This document shows, in pieces, positions 44,965 through 54,616 of a DNA stretch of 64,000 nt. The notes under the pieces were generated by a model, which saw only the letters and a program-made list of their open reading frames with translations, did no database searches and was not told the origin of the DNA. A program made the translations under genes and the position numbers. The number at the start of each line of letters is the position of its first letter. Positions within the stretch are counted from its first letter, which is position 1. This stretch comes from Poseidonocella pacifica (GTDB lineage: Bacteria; Pseudomonadota; Alphaproteobacteria; Rhodobacterales; Rhodobacteraceae), in NCBI RefSeq assembly GCF_900111875.1, contig NZ_FOJU01000001.1, positions 558,001 to 622,000 of the forward strand. The letters run 5' to 3'.

Positions 44965-46065
44965 ATGAATAGACTTTTGACCAGCCGGCGCTCCGCGTTG
45001 CGGACCCTTGCGGGGGCAACCGCGGCCGGGCTTGCTGCCCCCGCCATCGCCACGGCGCAGGGCCAGACGACAACCTGGAAGATCCAGACATCCTGGCCGG
45101 GCGGCGCAGGGCTTCAGATCTTCAAGGAGTGGTGCGCCTCCATCGAGGAAAAGACCGGCGGTGAACTCGCGTTCCAGCCGTTCGGCGCCAATGATGTTGT
45201 CGGCGATTTCCAGCTATACGACGCGGTGAAAAACGGCGTGCTCGACGCGGTGAATCCGTTCACCATCTACGCCCAAGGCATTATTCCGGCGGCGACGTTC
45301 CTGACGTCTTTCCCGCTTGGGTTGCGCAACCCGCATGAATTCGACGTGTTCTACTATGGGCTCGGCGGCATCGATATCGCGCGCGAGCTCTATACCGCCC
45401 AAGGTATGCATTTTGTTGGTCCCGTGCACCACGGCCCGAACATCATTCACTCCAAGGTGCCGATCCGCTCGATCGACGACTTCGCGGGCCGCAAGATGCG
45501 CATGCCCGGCGGCATGGTCGCGGAAATCTTCAATGAGATCGGCGCGGAAACCACCGTTCTTCCGGGATCAGAGATTTTCCCCGCATTGGAAAAGGGCACG
45601 ATCGACGTTGCCGACTATGTGGGCCCCGCCGTGAACTATGCGCTCGGGTTCAGCCAGGTAACCAAGTATATCGTGATGGGCCCTCCGGGCTTCATGTCGC
45701 TGTACCAGCCGGTCGACATCATGGACATCACCGTGGGCCAATCCTCGTGGGATGCGCTCAGCCCGCAGATGCAGCAGTTCGTCGAAATGGAAACTCACGT
45801 CTATTCCGACATGCATCACGCCGCGATCCAGAAGGCCGACCAGGAAGCCTGGCAGAAGTTCGAGGATGACGGAACCGAGGTGACTCGCCTCAGCCAGGAC
45901 GACGTGGAATTGATGACCGAGGTGGCCGTGCCGATCTGGTACAAGTACGCCAACCGCGATCCAAATGCCGCGCGCGTCTTCAAGATCCAGCTCGACTACA
46001 TGCTTTCGGGGTCGCTCGGCTACGTCGATCCGGCGCTGGTCGACGGCATGGAACTCGATCTTTGA
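44965..46065 (+). CDS. TRAP transporter solute-binding protein (DctP family)
   Basis: A 366-residue periplasmic binding protein. A twin-arginine-type signal (SRRSALRTLAGATAAGLAAPAIATA) precedes the mature start TTTWKIQTSWPGG. DctP-family landmarks are the central helix RSIDDFAGRKMRMPGGMVAEI, with the conserved Arg that binds a carboxylate, and VLPGSEIFPALEKGTIDVAD. It should capture an organic acid, possibly a 2-oxo acid, and hand it to the membrane subunits encoded next. ATG 44965 has the strong site GGAGGAAT. The ligand is not predictable with confidence. Confidence 0.93.
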   Translation: MNRLLTSRRSALRTLAGATAAGLAAPAIATAQGQTTTWKIQTSWPGGAGLQIFKEWCASIEEKTGGELAFQPFGANDVVGDFQLYDAVKNGVLDAVNPFTIYAQGIIPAATFLTSFPLGLRNPHEFDVFYYGLGGIDIARELYTAQGMHFVGPVHHGPNIIHSKVPIRSIDDFAGRKMRMPGGMVAEIFNEIGAETTVLPGSEIFPALEKGTIDVADYVGPAVNYALGFSQVTKYIVMGPPGFMSLYQPVDIMDITVGQSSWDALSPQMQQFVEMETHVYSDMHHAAIQKADQEAWQKFEDDGTEVTRLSQDDVELMTEVAVPIWYKYANRDPNAARVFKIQLDYMLSGSLGYVDPALVDGMELDL

Positions 46066-46157
46066 CGTTCTGAGATCTGATCAAATCCGGGTCCGTGCGG
46101 AGTTTCGCGCGGACCTTTTCATACCCCGACCGGGTTTATCCTAGCCAAGGTCCTTCC

Positions 46158-47462
46158 ATGCCAAGTCTCGATTTTACGCTGCCGCACTGGCTTTATCTTG
46201 TGGGGCTCATCGTCTTTCCGCTCGTGGCGATGGCGCTCGCGCGCCGTCCTTTGCCCGAAAAGAGGCGTTATTCGCTCCCGCTGGGCTATCTTATCCTCGT
46301 CACCGGCGGGATGCTCGGGTTGCATCGCTTCTACCTCAAGAACCTGTTGGGGCTGGTGTTCATCCCGATCTTCATCCTCATCCTTCTGGCCAATGGCTAT
46401 TCGCGGGACGCGCGGTCGCAGATGTCGGATGCAAGCAACCTCGTGCGGGTGGCCGAACGGACGATCGAGCGTGAAGAGCCGCGCCTTGCCGAAGCTACCG
46501 CCGCATTGCCCGGACTTCGCACCGAAGCAGAAGCCGCCGAAGAGGGCAGTTTCGCCCAACGCCGCATGGAACGGCAGGTGGAGCGCGCGGAGGAACAGAT
46601 CGCAAATGCCCAAGAGCGGCTCGAACGCTCCCGGATAGACCTGGCCGAGGCTCAGCCTGTCGCTGCGGCGGCCAGCGCTGACCGGGCTTTCTGGTCCAAG
46701 GCCGCGCGGTATTCGTTTTACCTACTGTTGCTCATGATGGCGGTGGATGCGCTGTTGCTGCCGGGATTGGTGAGCCGCGCCAACCGCGAGCTTGACTATG
46801 AGCTTGGCGACGACACCGCCATGATCGAGGCCGTGGAGGCCGAAGAGGTCCGCCACGACAGCGACTATGCCAAGAACTGGATCGACCGGCTTTCGCTCTT
46901 TTGCGGCGAATTCGTCAGCTACTGGGCGGTCATCGCCGTCTTCGTCTACTACTACGAGGTTCTCGCGCGCTATGTCTTCAACTCGCCGACGAACTGGGCA
47001 CACGAGGCGATGTATCTGATGTTCGGCATGCAGTACCTGATCGCCGGGTCCTACGCGATGCTCACCGAGAGCCATGTGCGGGTGGACATCTTTTATGCGC
47101 CGCTGAGCAAGCCGCGAAAGGCATGGGTCGATCTCTTCACGTCGATCTTCTTCTTCATCTTCGCGGGGACCTTGCTTGCCACAAGCTGGATCTTTGCGAT
47201 GGATGCCATCGCCGTGCCCACGGGCAACGGTGTGTTGTCGCAATGGGCGCGCGGAGAAATGCCGCTGGATGAAATGCTGGCGAGGTTCGACCTCGGTCAA
47301 CTGACAGATCCGCGGATCCGCTGGGGTGAAATTTCCTTCAACGAATGGGAAGTGCCGCTCTGGCCAATGAAATGGATGATGGTCGTGGGGGGGCTGCTTC
47401 TGGTGCTGCAGGGCGTCTCGAAGCTTTCCAAGGACATCCGAACCATCGCAAGGGGGGCCTGA
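46158..47462 (+). CDS. TRAP transporter small subunit (DctQ) with an N-terminal TM2-like and coiled-coil extension
   Basis: A 434-residue protein, more than twice the length of a normal DctQ (about 170-200). Residues 11-28 are one helix. Residues 41-80 resemble a TM2 domain (GYLILVTGGMLGLHRFYLKN, then a second helix). Residues about 92-168 are a charged heptad-like coiled coil, and 183-204 another helix. The canonical DctQ domain occupies about 245-430 (VIAVFVYYYEVLARYVFNSP, SHVRVDIFYAPLS). All of this is one uninterrupted frame from ATG 46158. The extension may regulate or tether the transporter. Confidence 0.88.
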   Translation: MPSLDFTLPHWLYLVGLIVFPLVAMALARRPLPEKRRYSLPLGYLILVTGGMLGLHRFYLKNLLGLVFIPIFILILLANGYSRDARSQMSDASNLVRVAERTIEREEPRLAEATAALPGLRTEAEAAEEGSFAQRRMERQVERAEEQIANAQERLERSRIDLAEAQPVAAAASADRAFWSKAARYSFYLLLLMMAVDALLLPGLVSRANRELDYELGDDTAMIEAVEAEEVRHDSDYAKNWIDRLSLFCGEFVSYWAVIAVFVYYYEVLARYVFNSPTNWAHEAMYLMFGMQYLIAGSYAMLTESHVRVDIFYAPLSKPRKAWVDLFTSIFFFIFAGTLLATSWIFAMDAIAVPTGNGVLSQWARGEMPLDEMLARFDLGQLTDPRIRWGEISFNEWEVPLWPMKWMMVVGGLLLVLQGVSKLSKDIRTIARGA

Positions 47463-47466
47463 GCAG

Positions 47467-48822
47467 ATGGGTCTTGAAATCGGTATCGAGTGGCTGACAC
47501 TCATCATGTTCGGCAGCCTTCTGGTGCTGCTGATGGCGGGGCTGCCGCTTGCCTTCGTCACGGGCGGGCTGGCCATCGTGTTTCTCTTTGTTCTGGGAGA
47601 TTCCCGCGCGCTCAACATCGTGCCTTCACGTATCTTCCCGCTGATGACGAACTATCAGCTTTCGGCCATTCCGTTGTTCATCTTCATGGCGGCGATGCTC
47701 GAAAAGGCGGGGCTGATCAATGAGATGTTCGACGTCATCTACAAGGTGCTCGGCGGCGTCAAAGGTGGGCTAGCCTCGGCGACGATCATCGCCTCCACGA
47801 TCCTCGCGGCGATGGTCGGGGTCATCGGCGCGGCGGTTGTCACCATGGGGATCATCGCGCTTCCCGCGATGCTGAAGCGACAGTACGATCCCAAGATCGC
47901 GATGGGTTCCATCATGGCGGGCGGTACGCTGGGCATCCTGATCCCGCCGTCGATCCTCGCCATCATCTATGCGGTCGTGGCCGAGCAGTCGGTGGGGGAG
48001 CTGTTCATCGGCGCGGTTATTCCGGGCCTCATGCTCTCTGGTCTCTATATCGCCTATGTAACGGTGCGGTGCTACATCAACCCTCAACTCGGGCCTCCGA
48101 TCCCGCTGGAAGAGCGCATCAGCACAAAAGAGAAGTTCAAGCTTTTGGGCCAGATGTCCGCACCGATCGCGCTTATCGTCGTGGTGCTCGGCGTGATCTT
48201 CTCCGGCGTGGCAACTCCGGTGGAAGCGGCCGGTATCGGCACCTTCGGCGCCTTCATCGTGGCGGCCATCCACCGCAAGCTCAACTGGCAGACGGTGCGC
48301 GATGCGTCGATCACAACGCTCAAGGCTTCGGCGATGGTCATCTGGATCATGTTCGGCGCGACCATCTTCGTCGGCCTCTACGTGCTCGAAGGCGGCCAAC
48401 AGTTCGTGCAGGAAACCATGCAGGGTGCGGGTCTCGGACCATGGGGTATTCTGATCGTGATGCAGATCCTGCTCGTGGTGCTGGGCATGTTCCTTGACTG
48501 GGTCGGCATCCTGCTACTCTGCGTTCCGATCTTTGTACCGATCATCAAGGCGCTTGGGGCACAGGCATTCGGCTTCGAGGATCCCAACGATCTCGTGCTG
48601 TGGTTCGGGGTGCTCTACCTCGTGAACATGCAGATGAGCTTTTTGAGCCCGCCATTCGGCTATGCGCTCTTCTATCTGCGCGGTGTCGCGCCCGATTGGA
48701 TCCCGATGACGGATATCTTCAAATCGGCGCTTCCGTTCCTCGCCATCCAGATCATCGGGTTGGTGCTGTGCATGAAGTTCCCCGAGATCATCACCTGGCT
48801 ACCGAGGCTGGTCTACGGCTAA
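47467..48822 (+). CDS. TRAP transporter large permease subunit (DctM family)
   Basis: A 451-residue integral membrane protein of the DctM family with about twelve helices. Conserved stretches include [88 protein letters not shown] and [18 protein letters not shown]. It uses an ion gradient, usually sodium, to import the solute bound by the periplasmic protein. It starts 4 bases after the small-subunit stop. Confidence 0.95.
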   Translation: MGLEIGIEWLTLIMFGSLLVLLMAGLPLAFVTGGLAIVFLFVLGDSRALNIVPSRIFPLMTNYQLSAIPLFIFMAAMLEKAGLINEMFDVIYKVLGGVKGGLASATIIASTILAAMVGVIGAAVVTMGIIALPAMLKRQYDPKIAMGSIMAGGTLGILIPPSILAIIYAVVAEQSVGELFIGAVIPGLMLSGLYIAYVTVRCYINPQLGPPIPLEERISTKEKFKLLGQMSAPIALIVVVLGVIFSGVATPVEAAGIGTFGAFIVAAIHRKLNWQTVRDASITTLKASAMVIWIMFGATIFVGLYVLEGGQQFVQETMQGAGLGPWGILIVMQILLVVLGMFLDWVGILLLCVPIFVPIIKALGAQAFGFEDPNDLVLWFGVLYLVNMQMSFLSPPFGYALFYLRGVAPDWIPMTDIFKSALPFLAIQIIGLVLCMKFPEIITWLPRLVYG

Positions 48823-48895
48823 GCCATTCGCGCCGCGCGGGGCAGGGTCCTTGCGCGGCGCAATTGCTCATGGAGGCCGGATGCGCTATGCCCGC

Positions 48896-48917
48896 CCCGG
48901 GCCCGCGCGGGCCCGGG
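48896..48917. repeat. Perfect 22-base GC palindrome between dctM and rlmE
   Basis: An 11-base arm CCCGGGCCCGC is followed directly by its reverse complement. It ends 14 bases before the rlmE ATG, so as RNA it could hide the ribosome site or act as a transcription stop for the TRAP operon. No T run follows. Confidence 0.7.
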
Positions 48918-48931
48918 ATGAGAGGTTCGGC

Positions 48932-49648
48932 ATGGCGAAGACCCCCAGCGGCAAAAACACTTCGGGACGCGGGCAACGCGACCTGACGGTCAAGGTCAAG
49001 ACAGCCCGTGGTCGGCGGCTTTCCTCGACCCGTTGGCTGCAGCGTCAACTCAATGACCCATACGTGAAGCGTGCGCAGGCCGAAGGGTATCGCGGGCGTG
49101 CAGCGTTCAAAATCATGGAACTCGACGACAAGTTTCGCTTTCTCGTGCCGGGTGCGCGGGTCGTCGATCTGGGCTGTGCGCCGGGCGGTTGGTGCCAGGT
49201 CGCGGTTGCGCGGGTCAATGCGGTTGGAGATCGACAGGGCAGGGCACAGGGCCGGGTGCTCGGGGTAGATATCCAAGAAGTCGATCCGGTGGCGGGCGCA
49301 GAGATCCATCAGCTCGATTTCCTCGATGAGGGCGCGGACGAAACCGTAAAAGGGTGGCTCGGCGGCTCGGCGGATGTGGTCATGTCGGATATGGCCGCGG
49401 CATCCTCCGGGCACAAACAGACGGACCATTTGCGGATCATGTCACTTTGCGAGGCGGCCGCATATTTCGCGTTCGATGTTCTCGAAGAGGGCGGCACCTT
49501 CGTCGCCAAGGTGCTTGCAGGGGGCGCCGAGGGGGATCTGCAAAAGCTCCTCAAGCAGAAATTCACCAAGGTCGCCAACGTGAAACCTCCGGCAAGCCGC
49601 GCGGATTCATCGGAAAAATTCGTCGTGGCGACCGGTTTTCGCGGCTAG
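48932..49648 (+). CDS. rlmE: 23S rRNA 2'-O-ribose U2552 methyltransferase
   Basis: A 238-residue RrmJ/FtsJ-type methyltransferase. The catalytic tetrad K-D-K-E is visible: Lys in [13 protein letters not shown], Asp in [10 protein letters not shown], Lys in [10 protein letters not shown] and Glu in [11 protein letters not shown]. The SAM motif is [15 protein letters not shown]. It methylates U2552 of 23S rRNA late in 50S assembly. ATG 48932 gives the normal start; the frame is open farther upstream across a GC palindrome, where coding is unlikely. Confidence 0.94.
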   Translation: MAKTPSGKNTSGRGQRDLTVKVKTARGRRLSSTRWLQRQLNDPYVKRAQAEGYRGRAAFKIMELDDKFRFLVPGARVVDLGCAPGGWCQVAVARVNAVGDRQGRAQGRVLGVDIQEVDPVAGAEIHQLDFLDEGADETVKGWLGGSADVVMSDMAAASSGHKQTDHLRIMSLCEAAAYFAFDVLEEGGTFVAKVLAGGAEGDLQKLLKQKFTKVANVKPPASRADSSEKFVVATGFRG

Positions 49649-49666
49649 CATTCAAGGGATTGCGCT

Positions 49667-49680
49667 GGCACGAGCGTGCC
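49667..49680. repeat. Short hairpin after rlmE
   Basis: GGCACG-AG-CGTGCC forms a six-pair stem with a two-base loop, 18 bases after the rlmE stop and ahead of the glycogen operon. No T run follows, so termination is uncertain. The remainder of the gap up to 49881 shows no gene. Confidence 0.35.
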
Positions 49681-49881
49681 GGTTGACGTCATTTTCCTGC
49701 TCCCGGCTTCTGGACCTATCCTTTTGCTTGCAGGGCCAAATCGCGGAAAGTCTTTGATTTAGGCCGCGCCAGGCGTAGGTTCTCGCACATCGCCCGCCGG
49801 GAAGCGGCTCCGTGGGAGGAGCTTGCGCCGCGCCCACGGCTGGCTCATAAACTTGCAACTTTTGATATTGGTGGCGCAGAC

Positions 49882-52293
49882 ATGACGACAGAATTCCGGC
49901 ACTTCAACGGTGGTGAGCCGATCGACGCCGAAGCCCTCGGCGCGGCAGTTCAATCTCACCTGACCTATACGCTGGGCAAGGACGCTGCCCACGCGACACG
50001 GTATGACTGGCGCATGGCGCTTTCCTACGCTGTACGTGACCGGATCACCGATGCATGGTTCGCGGCCACCCGCAAAACCTACGCAGAAGGCGCCAAGCGC
50101 GTCTACTACCTCTCCATGGAATTCCTGATCGGGCGGCTGCTTGAAGACGCGCTGGTCAACCTTGGGCTTGCCGATGCTGCCGAGGCCGCGCTCAAGGCGC
50201 AGGGTCTCAACCTGATGGAGGTGGTCTGCGACGAGCCCGATGCGGCGCTTGGCAATGGCGGCCTTGGGCGTCTTGCGGCCTGTTTCCTTGAATCCCTCAG
50301 CACGCTCGGCTGCCCGGCCATGGGTTATGGTATTCGCTATGAGCACGGCCTGTTCCGTCAAAGCTTTGAAGATGGCCGTCAGGTCGAGCGCCCGGAGCAT
50401 TGGCTGTCACAGCAGCACCCTTGGGAATTCGAGCGCCCTGAGGCACGGTTTCGCCTTGGCTTTGGCGGTCACGTCGAACACGTGGACGGACGGGCAATCT
50501 GGCATCCTGCGGAGGTAGTCGAAGCCGAAGCCTACGACACGCCGATCATCGGCTGGGAAGGCAAATGGGCCAATACGTTGCGCCTGTGGTCCGCCAAGGC
50601 GGTGCATCCCTTTGATCTCGGACGCTTCAACCATGGCGATTTCTATGGCGCGGCGGAACCAGAAGCGCTTGCCCGGACGATCTCGCGGGTTCTCTATCCC
50701 GACGATACGACCGATGAGGGCAAGACACTTCGCCTGAAGCAGGAGTTTTTCTTCACGGCTGCCAGCCTGCGGGACATTCTGCGCCGGTTCGACAGCGAGC
50801 ATGATGATCTGGCTCTGTTGCCGCAGAAGGTTGCGATCCAGCTCAATGATACGCATCCCGCCATCGCCGGGCCGGAGCTTGTCCGACTGCTCCATGATGA
50901 GCGTGGCGTAGAATTCCACGAAGCGGTCCGGCTTGCGCGCGGTTGCCTGTCCTACACCAACCACACCCTGCTTCCCGAGGCGTTGGAGGCTTGGGGCGAG
51001 GGGCTCTTCGCGCATCTGCTGCCTCGGCATATGGAAATTATTCGCCGGATCGATGAGGATCACGCGGCTCAATACCCAGACCGAGCCTCTCGGATTCTTG
51101 ACCACGGCACGGTGCGTATGGGCGAGCTGTCCTTTTTGATGGCGCACCACGTGAATGGCGTCTCCGCGCTACATACGGAATTGATGAAGGAAACGGTCTT
51201 TTCGGACCTTCACCGGCTGCATCCCGAGCGCATTATCAATCAGACCAACGGCGTCACGCCGCGCCGCTGGCTGAAATCCTGTAACGGCGCGCTTTCTGAC
51301 CTGCTGACCGAGACGATCGGGACCGGCTGGGTGCGCGACCTTGAACAGTTGTCACGCCTTGAGCCGATGATCGGGGGTGCAGGTTTCATCGAGAAATACG
51401 CGGCGGCCAAACGGGAGAACAAGACGGTCTTTGGCAACTGGCTGAACGAAGAGTTCAACCTCAACGTCGATCCGGACGCGATGTTCGACGCCCAGATCAA
51501 ACGCATCCACGAATACAAGCGCCAGCATCTTGCCATCCTGCAAACCATCGCGGATTGGCAGGCGATCCACGACAATCCGAATGGCGACTGGACCCCGAGA
51601 GTGCGGATCTTTGCAGGCAAGGCTGCGCCCGGGTATGTCTTTGCCAAGGAAATCATTCACCTGATCAATGACGTAGCGGCGGTTCTTAATGCAGACAAGG
51701 TGACGCGCGAGTATCTGCAGGTGGTCTTTCTGCCGAATTACAACGTCTCACTGGCCGAACGCATCATTCCCGCGTCCGACTTGTCGGAACAGATCTCCAC
51801 GGCGGGCAAGGAGGCGTCCGGCACGGGCAACATGAAGCTCGCGCTGAACGGCGCGCTGACCATCGGCACGCTCGACGGCGCGAACGTGGAGATTCGCGAA
51901 CACGTGGGGGCGGAGAATTTCTTCCTCTTCGGCATGACGGCTCAGGAAGTCGTTGCACGGCGTGAGATTGATGGCCACGCGGGCCGCGCCATTGCGGAGT
52001 GTCCCGCGCTTGGCCGGGCGCTTGAAGCGGTTCGTTCGGGGCGGTTCAGCGCGGGCGAGCCGGATCGTTATCGCGGTGTGGTTGAGAACGTCTCCGGCCC
52101 GGATTACTTCCTCGTAGCATCTGATTTCGCCAGTTATCACGCGAAACAGGCGGAGGTTTCCGCCGCCTATCGCGACCGGGATGCATGGGCCCGCATGGCC
52201 GCGTACAACACGGCGCGCTCTGGCTGGTTCTCCTCTGACCGGACGATTGGCGACTACATGTCACAAATCTGGGGGGCGAAGTCGCTCCTGTGA
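49882..52293 (+). CDS. glgP: Glycogen/maltodextrin phosphorylase
   Basis: An 803-residue GT35 phosphorylase that releases glucose-1-phosphate from glycogen ends. The PLP-binding lysine lies in EASGTGNMKLALNGALTIG, and conserved active-site blocks include ALGNGGLGRLAACFLESL, VAIQLNDTHPAIAGPELVR and IKRIHEYKRQHLAIL. It is the first gene of the glycogen operon, so breakdown and synthesis are co-regulated here. The 233 bases upstream should hold the operon promoter, which I could not assign. Confidence 0.96.
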   Translation: MTTEFRHFNGGEPIDAEALGAAVQSHLTYTLGKDAAHATRYDWRMALSYAVRDRITDAWFAATRKTYAEGAKRVYYLSMEFLIGRLLEDALVNLGLADAAEAALKAQGLNLMEVVCDEPDAALGNGGLGRLAACFLESLSTLGCPAMGYGIRYEHGLFRQSFEDGRQVERPEHWLSQQHPWEFERPEARFRLGFGGHVEHVDGRAIWHPAEVVEAEAYDTPIIGWEGKWANTLRLWSAKAVHPFDLGRFNHGDFYGAAEPEALARTISRVLYPDDTTDEGKTLRLKQEFFFTAASLRDILRRFDSEHDDLALLPQKVAIQLNDTHPAIAGPELVRLLHDERGVEFHEAVRLARGCLSYTNHTLLPEALEAWGEGLFAHLLPRHMEIIRRIDEDHAAQYPDRASRILDHGTVRMGELSFLMAHHVNGVSALHTELMKETVFSDLHRLHPERIINQTNGVTPRRWLKSCNGALSDLLTETIGTGWVRDLEQLSRLEPMIGGAGFIEKYAAAKRENKTVFGNWLNEEFNLNVDPDAMFDAQIKRIHEYKRQHLAILQTIADWQAIHDNPNGDWTPRVRIFAGKAAPGYVFAKEIIHLINDVAAVLNADKVTREYLQVVFLPNYNVSLAERIIPASDLSEQISTAGKEASGTGNMKLALNGALTIGTLDGANVEIREHVGAENFFLFGMTAQEVVARREIDGHAGRAIAECPALGRALEAVRSGRFSAGEPDRYRGVVENVSGPDYFLVASDFASYHAKQAEVSAAYRDRDAWARMAAYNTARSGWFSSDRTIGDYMSQIWGAKSLL

Positions 52294-52360
52294 TCAGAGA
52301 ACTTCGGGCGGGTGTGCGCGATCCCCTTGCAAGTGGCCGGGGCGGCTTTAGTCTTGGCTC

Positions 52361-54568
52361 ATGGACAAAGCGAACGCAGATCCCGCCCGCCTTCCGGTTT
52401 CCCAAACCGACCTGACCCGTATTCGCGAGGGACGGCATGACGATCCCTTCCGAATTCTCGGACCCCATCAGGTCAGCGGGACCCGGCATGTATTGACCTT
52501 TCAGCCGGGGGCCACGCAGGTCACCGCGCTGGTGGGCGATAGCCGCCATCCGCTCAGCGCAGTGACGGGTCATGAGGGGCTGTTCTGGGGCCCGGTTCCC
52601 GGGGATGAGGCCTATCGGTTCGCGGCCCGCGCGGAGAATGGCGCGGAGTGGGAACTTGAAGACCCCTATCGGTTCGGGCCGATTTTCACAGATTTCGACG
52701 AGTATCTGTTGGGCGAGGGGCGGCACAAGCGGCTGTGGGAAGTGCTGGGTGCCCACGTGCGAGAGCATGAAGGTGTCATGGGCACGCATTTTGCCGTTTG
52801 GGCGCCGAATGCTCAGCGGGTTTCCGTCGTCGGGGATTTCAACTTCTGGAACGGGCGGCAGCATGTGATGCGGCGCCGAGGCGCAACGGGAATATGGGAG
52901 ATATTCCTGCCCGGTGTGCTGGAAGGCGCGGCCTATAAATACGAGATCATCGGCAAGGACGGGGTGCTGCAACCGCTCAAGGCTGATCCCGTCGGATTCG
53001 GCAGTCAGCATCCGCCTGCAAACGCCTCCGTCGTGCGCGATCTGCGGGGCTATGGCTGGGACGATGGCCAATGGATGTCGGAACGAGAAGCGCGACAGGC
53101 CCGAACCTCCGCGATTTCCGTTTATGAGGTGCATCTTGGAAGCTGGCGGCGGAAAGAGGGCGGGCGCCCGATTTCCTATGTGGAGGCGGCGCAGGAACTG
53201 GTGGATTATGCCGTCGACATGGGATTCACCCATCTTGAGTTGATGCCGATCAGCGAGTTCCCCTTTGATGGCTCTTGGGGGTATCAGCCGGTGGGCATGT
53301 TCGCGCCCACGGTCCGCTTTGGCCCACCGCATGAGTTCCGCGACCTCGTAGATGCGGCCCATGCCAAGGGGCTCGGCATCATCCTCGACTGGGTTCCGGG
53401 GCATTTCCCAACCGACCCGCACGGGCTTGGTCGGTTTGATGGCACGTCTCTCTATGAGCATTCCGACCCGCGCGAGGGGTTCCACAACGACTGGAACACC
53501 TTCATCTATAACTACGGTCGGACCGAGGTGCAGAATTACCTCGCTGCCAACGCGCTTTATTGGCTTGAAGAGTATCACGTGGACGGGCTTCGCGTGGATG
53601 CGGTGGCCTCGATGCTATACCGCGATTACTCCCGCGAAGATGGTCAGTGGGTCCCCAACAAGGACGGAGGCCGGGAGAATTATGAGGCGATTTCCCTGCT
53701 GCAACGGGTAAACACGGAAACCTACTCCGAGAATCCGGGCATCATGACCATTGCCGAGGAAAGCACCTCCTATCCCAAGGTTTCCGCGCCGGTCCACGAG
53801 GGTGGACTTGGGTTTGGCTACAAGTGGAACATGGGCTGGATGAACGACACGCTGGAGTACATCAAGAAGGACCCGATCCACCGGAAGTACCACCACAACC
53901 AGATGACCTTTGGCCTTCACTATGCGTTCTCGGAAAATTTCATCCTGCCGATCAGCCATGACGAGGTCGTGCACGGCAAGGGATCGCTCCTGAGCCGGAT
54001 GCCGGGAAACGAGTGGGAGCGGTTTGCCAATATGCGAACCTATTATGGGTTCATGTGGGGGCATCCGGGCAAGAAGCTGCTCTTCATGGGGCAGGAATTT
54101 GCCCAGCCCTCGGAATGGAACCATGACGAGGAATTGCCTTGGCACCTGTTGCAGGATCCCGCGCACGAGGGAATGCAGCGTTTGGTGCGGGATCTGAACA
54201 CGCTCTACCGCGGGGAACCTGCGCTTCACTACAAGGACGCGCAGGAGGACGGGTTCCGCTGGATCGAAGGCGGCGACTCGGAGCGCTCCGTCTTTGCTTG
54301 GTTGCGGCGCGGCGGTCCCGAGGATGCGCAGATCGCTGTCTTGTGCAATTTCACACCCATGGAGCAGCCCGCGTATCAGATCGGCCTGCCGTTTGAGGGG
54401 AAATGGGCGGAGGTGCTCAACACCGATGCGGGGATATATGGCGGCGGCAATCGCGGCAATATGGGCGGCGTGACCGCCGTAGCCGGCGAAAGTCATGGCA
54501 TGCCCGCACGGGCAAAGGTCGTCATTCCGCCGCTGTCGGCGGTCTATCTACGCTATGAGGGAAGCTGA
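52361..54568 (+). CDS. glgB: 1,4-alpha-glucan branching enzyme
   Basis: A 735-residue GH13 enzyme that introduces alpha-1,6 branches. An N-terminal CBM48 region (GTHFAVWAPNAQRVSVVGDFN) precedes the barrel. The catalytic residues are Asp in VDGLRVDAVASMLY, Glu in IMTIAEEST and Asp in ILPISHDEVVHGKGS. An extra N-terminal module (residues about 1-115) matches the longer, E. coli-like GlgB. It lies 67 bases after glgP and about 48 before glgC. Confidence 0.97.
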   Translation: MDKANADPARLPVSQTDLTRIREGRHDDPFRILGPHQVSGTRHVLTFQPGATQVTALVGDSRHPLSAVTGHEGLFWGPVPGDEAYRFAARAENGAEWELEDPYRFGPIFTDFDEYLLGEGRHKRLWEVLGAHVREHEGVMGTHFAVWAPNAQRVSVVGDFNFWNGRQHVMRRRGATGIWEIFLPGVLEGAAYKYEIIGKDGVLQPLKADPVGFGSQHPPANASVVRDLRGYGWDDGQWMSEREARQARTSAISVYEVHLGSWRRKEGGRPISYVEAAQELVDYAVDMGFTHLELMPISEFPFDGSWGYQPVGMFAPTVRFGPPHEFRDLVDAAHAKGLGIILDWVPGHFPTDPHGLGRFDGTSLYEHSDPREGFHNDWNTFIYNYGRTEVQNYLAANALYWLEEYHVDGLRVDAVASMLYRDYSREDGQWVPNKDGGRENYEAISLLQRVNTETYSENPGIMTIAEESTSYPKVSAPVHEGGLGFGYKWNMGWMNDTLEYIKKDPIHRKYHHNQMTFGLHYAFSENFILPISHDEVVHGKGSLLSRMPGNEWERFANMRTYYGFMWGHPGKKLLFMGQEFAQPSEWNHDEELPWHLLQDPAHEGMQRLVRDLNTLYRGEPALHYKDAQEDGFRWIEGGDSERSVFAWLRRGGPEDAQIAVLCNFTPMEQPAYQIGLPFEGKWAEVLNTDAGIYGGGNRGNMGGVTAVAGESHGMPARAKVVIPPLSAVYLRYEGS

Positions 54569-54616
54569 CCCCTGTGCAAAATGCAGGGGCGGATGACAAA
54601 GAGGGAGGGAGACAAG

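Noticed and set aside
52046-53578. 510-codon minus-strand frame across glgP and glgB
   Set aside because: Antisense to both enzymes and without recognisable domains.
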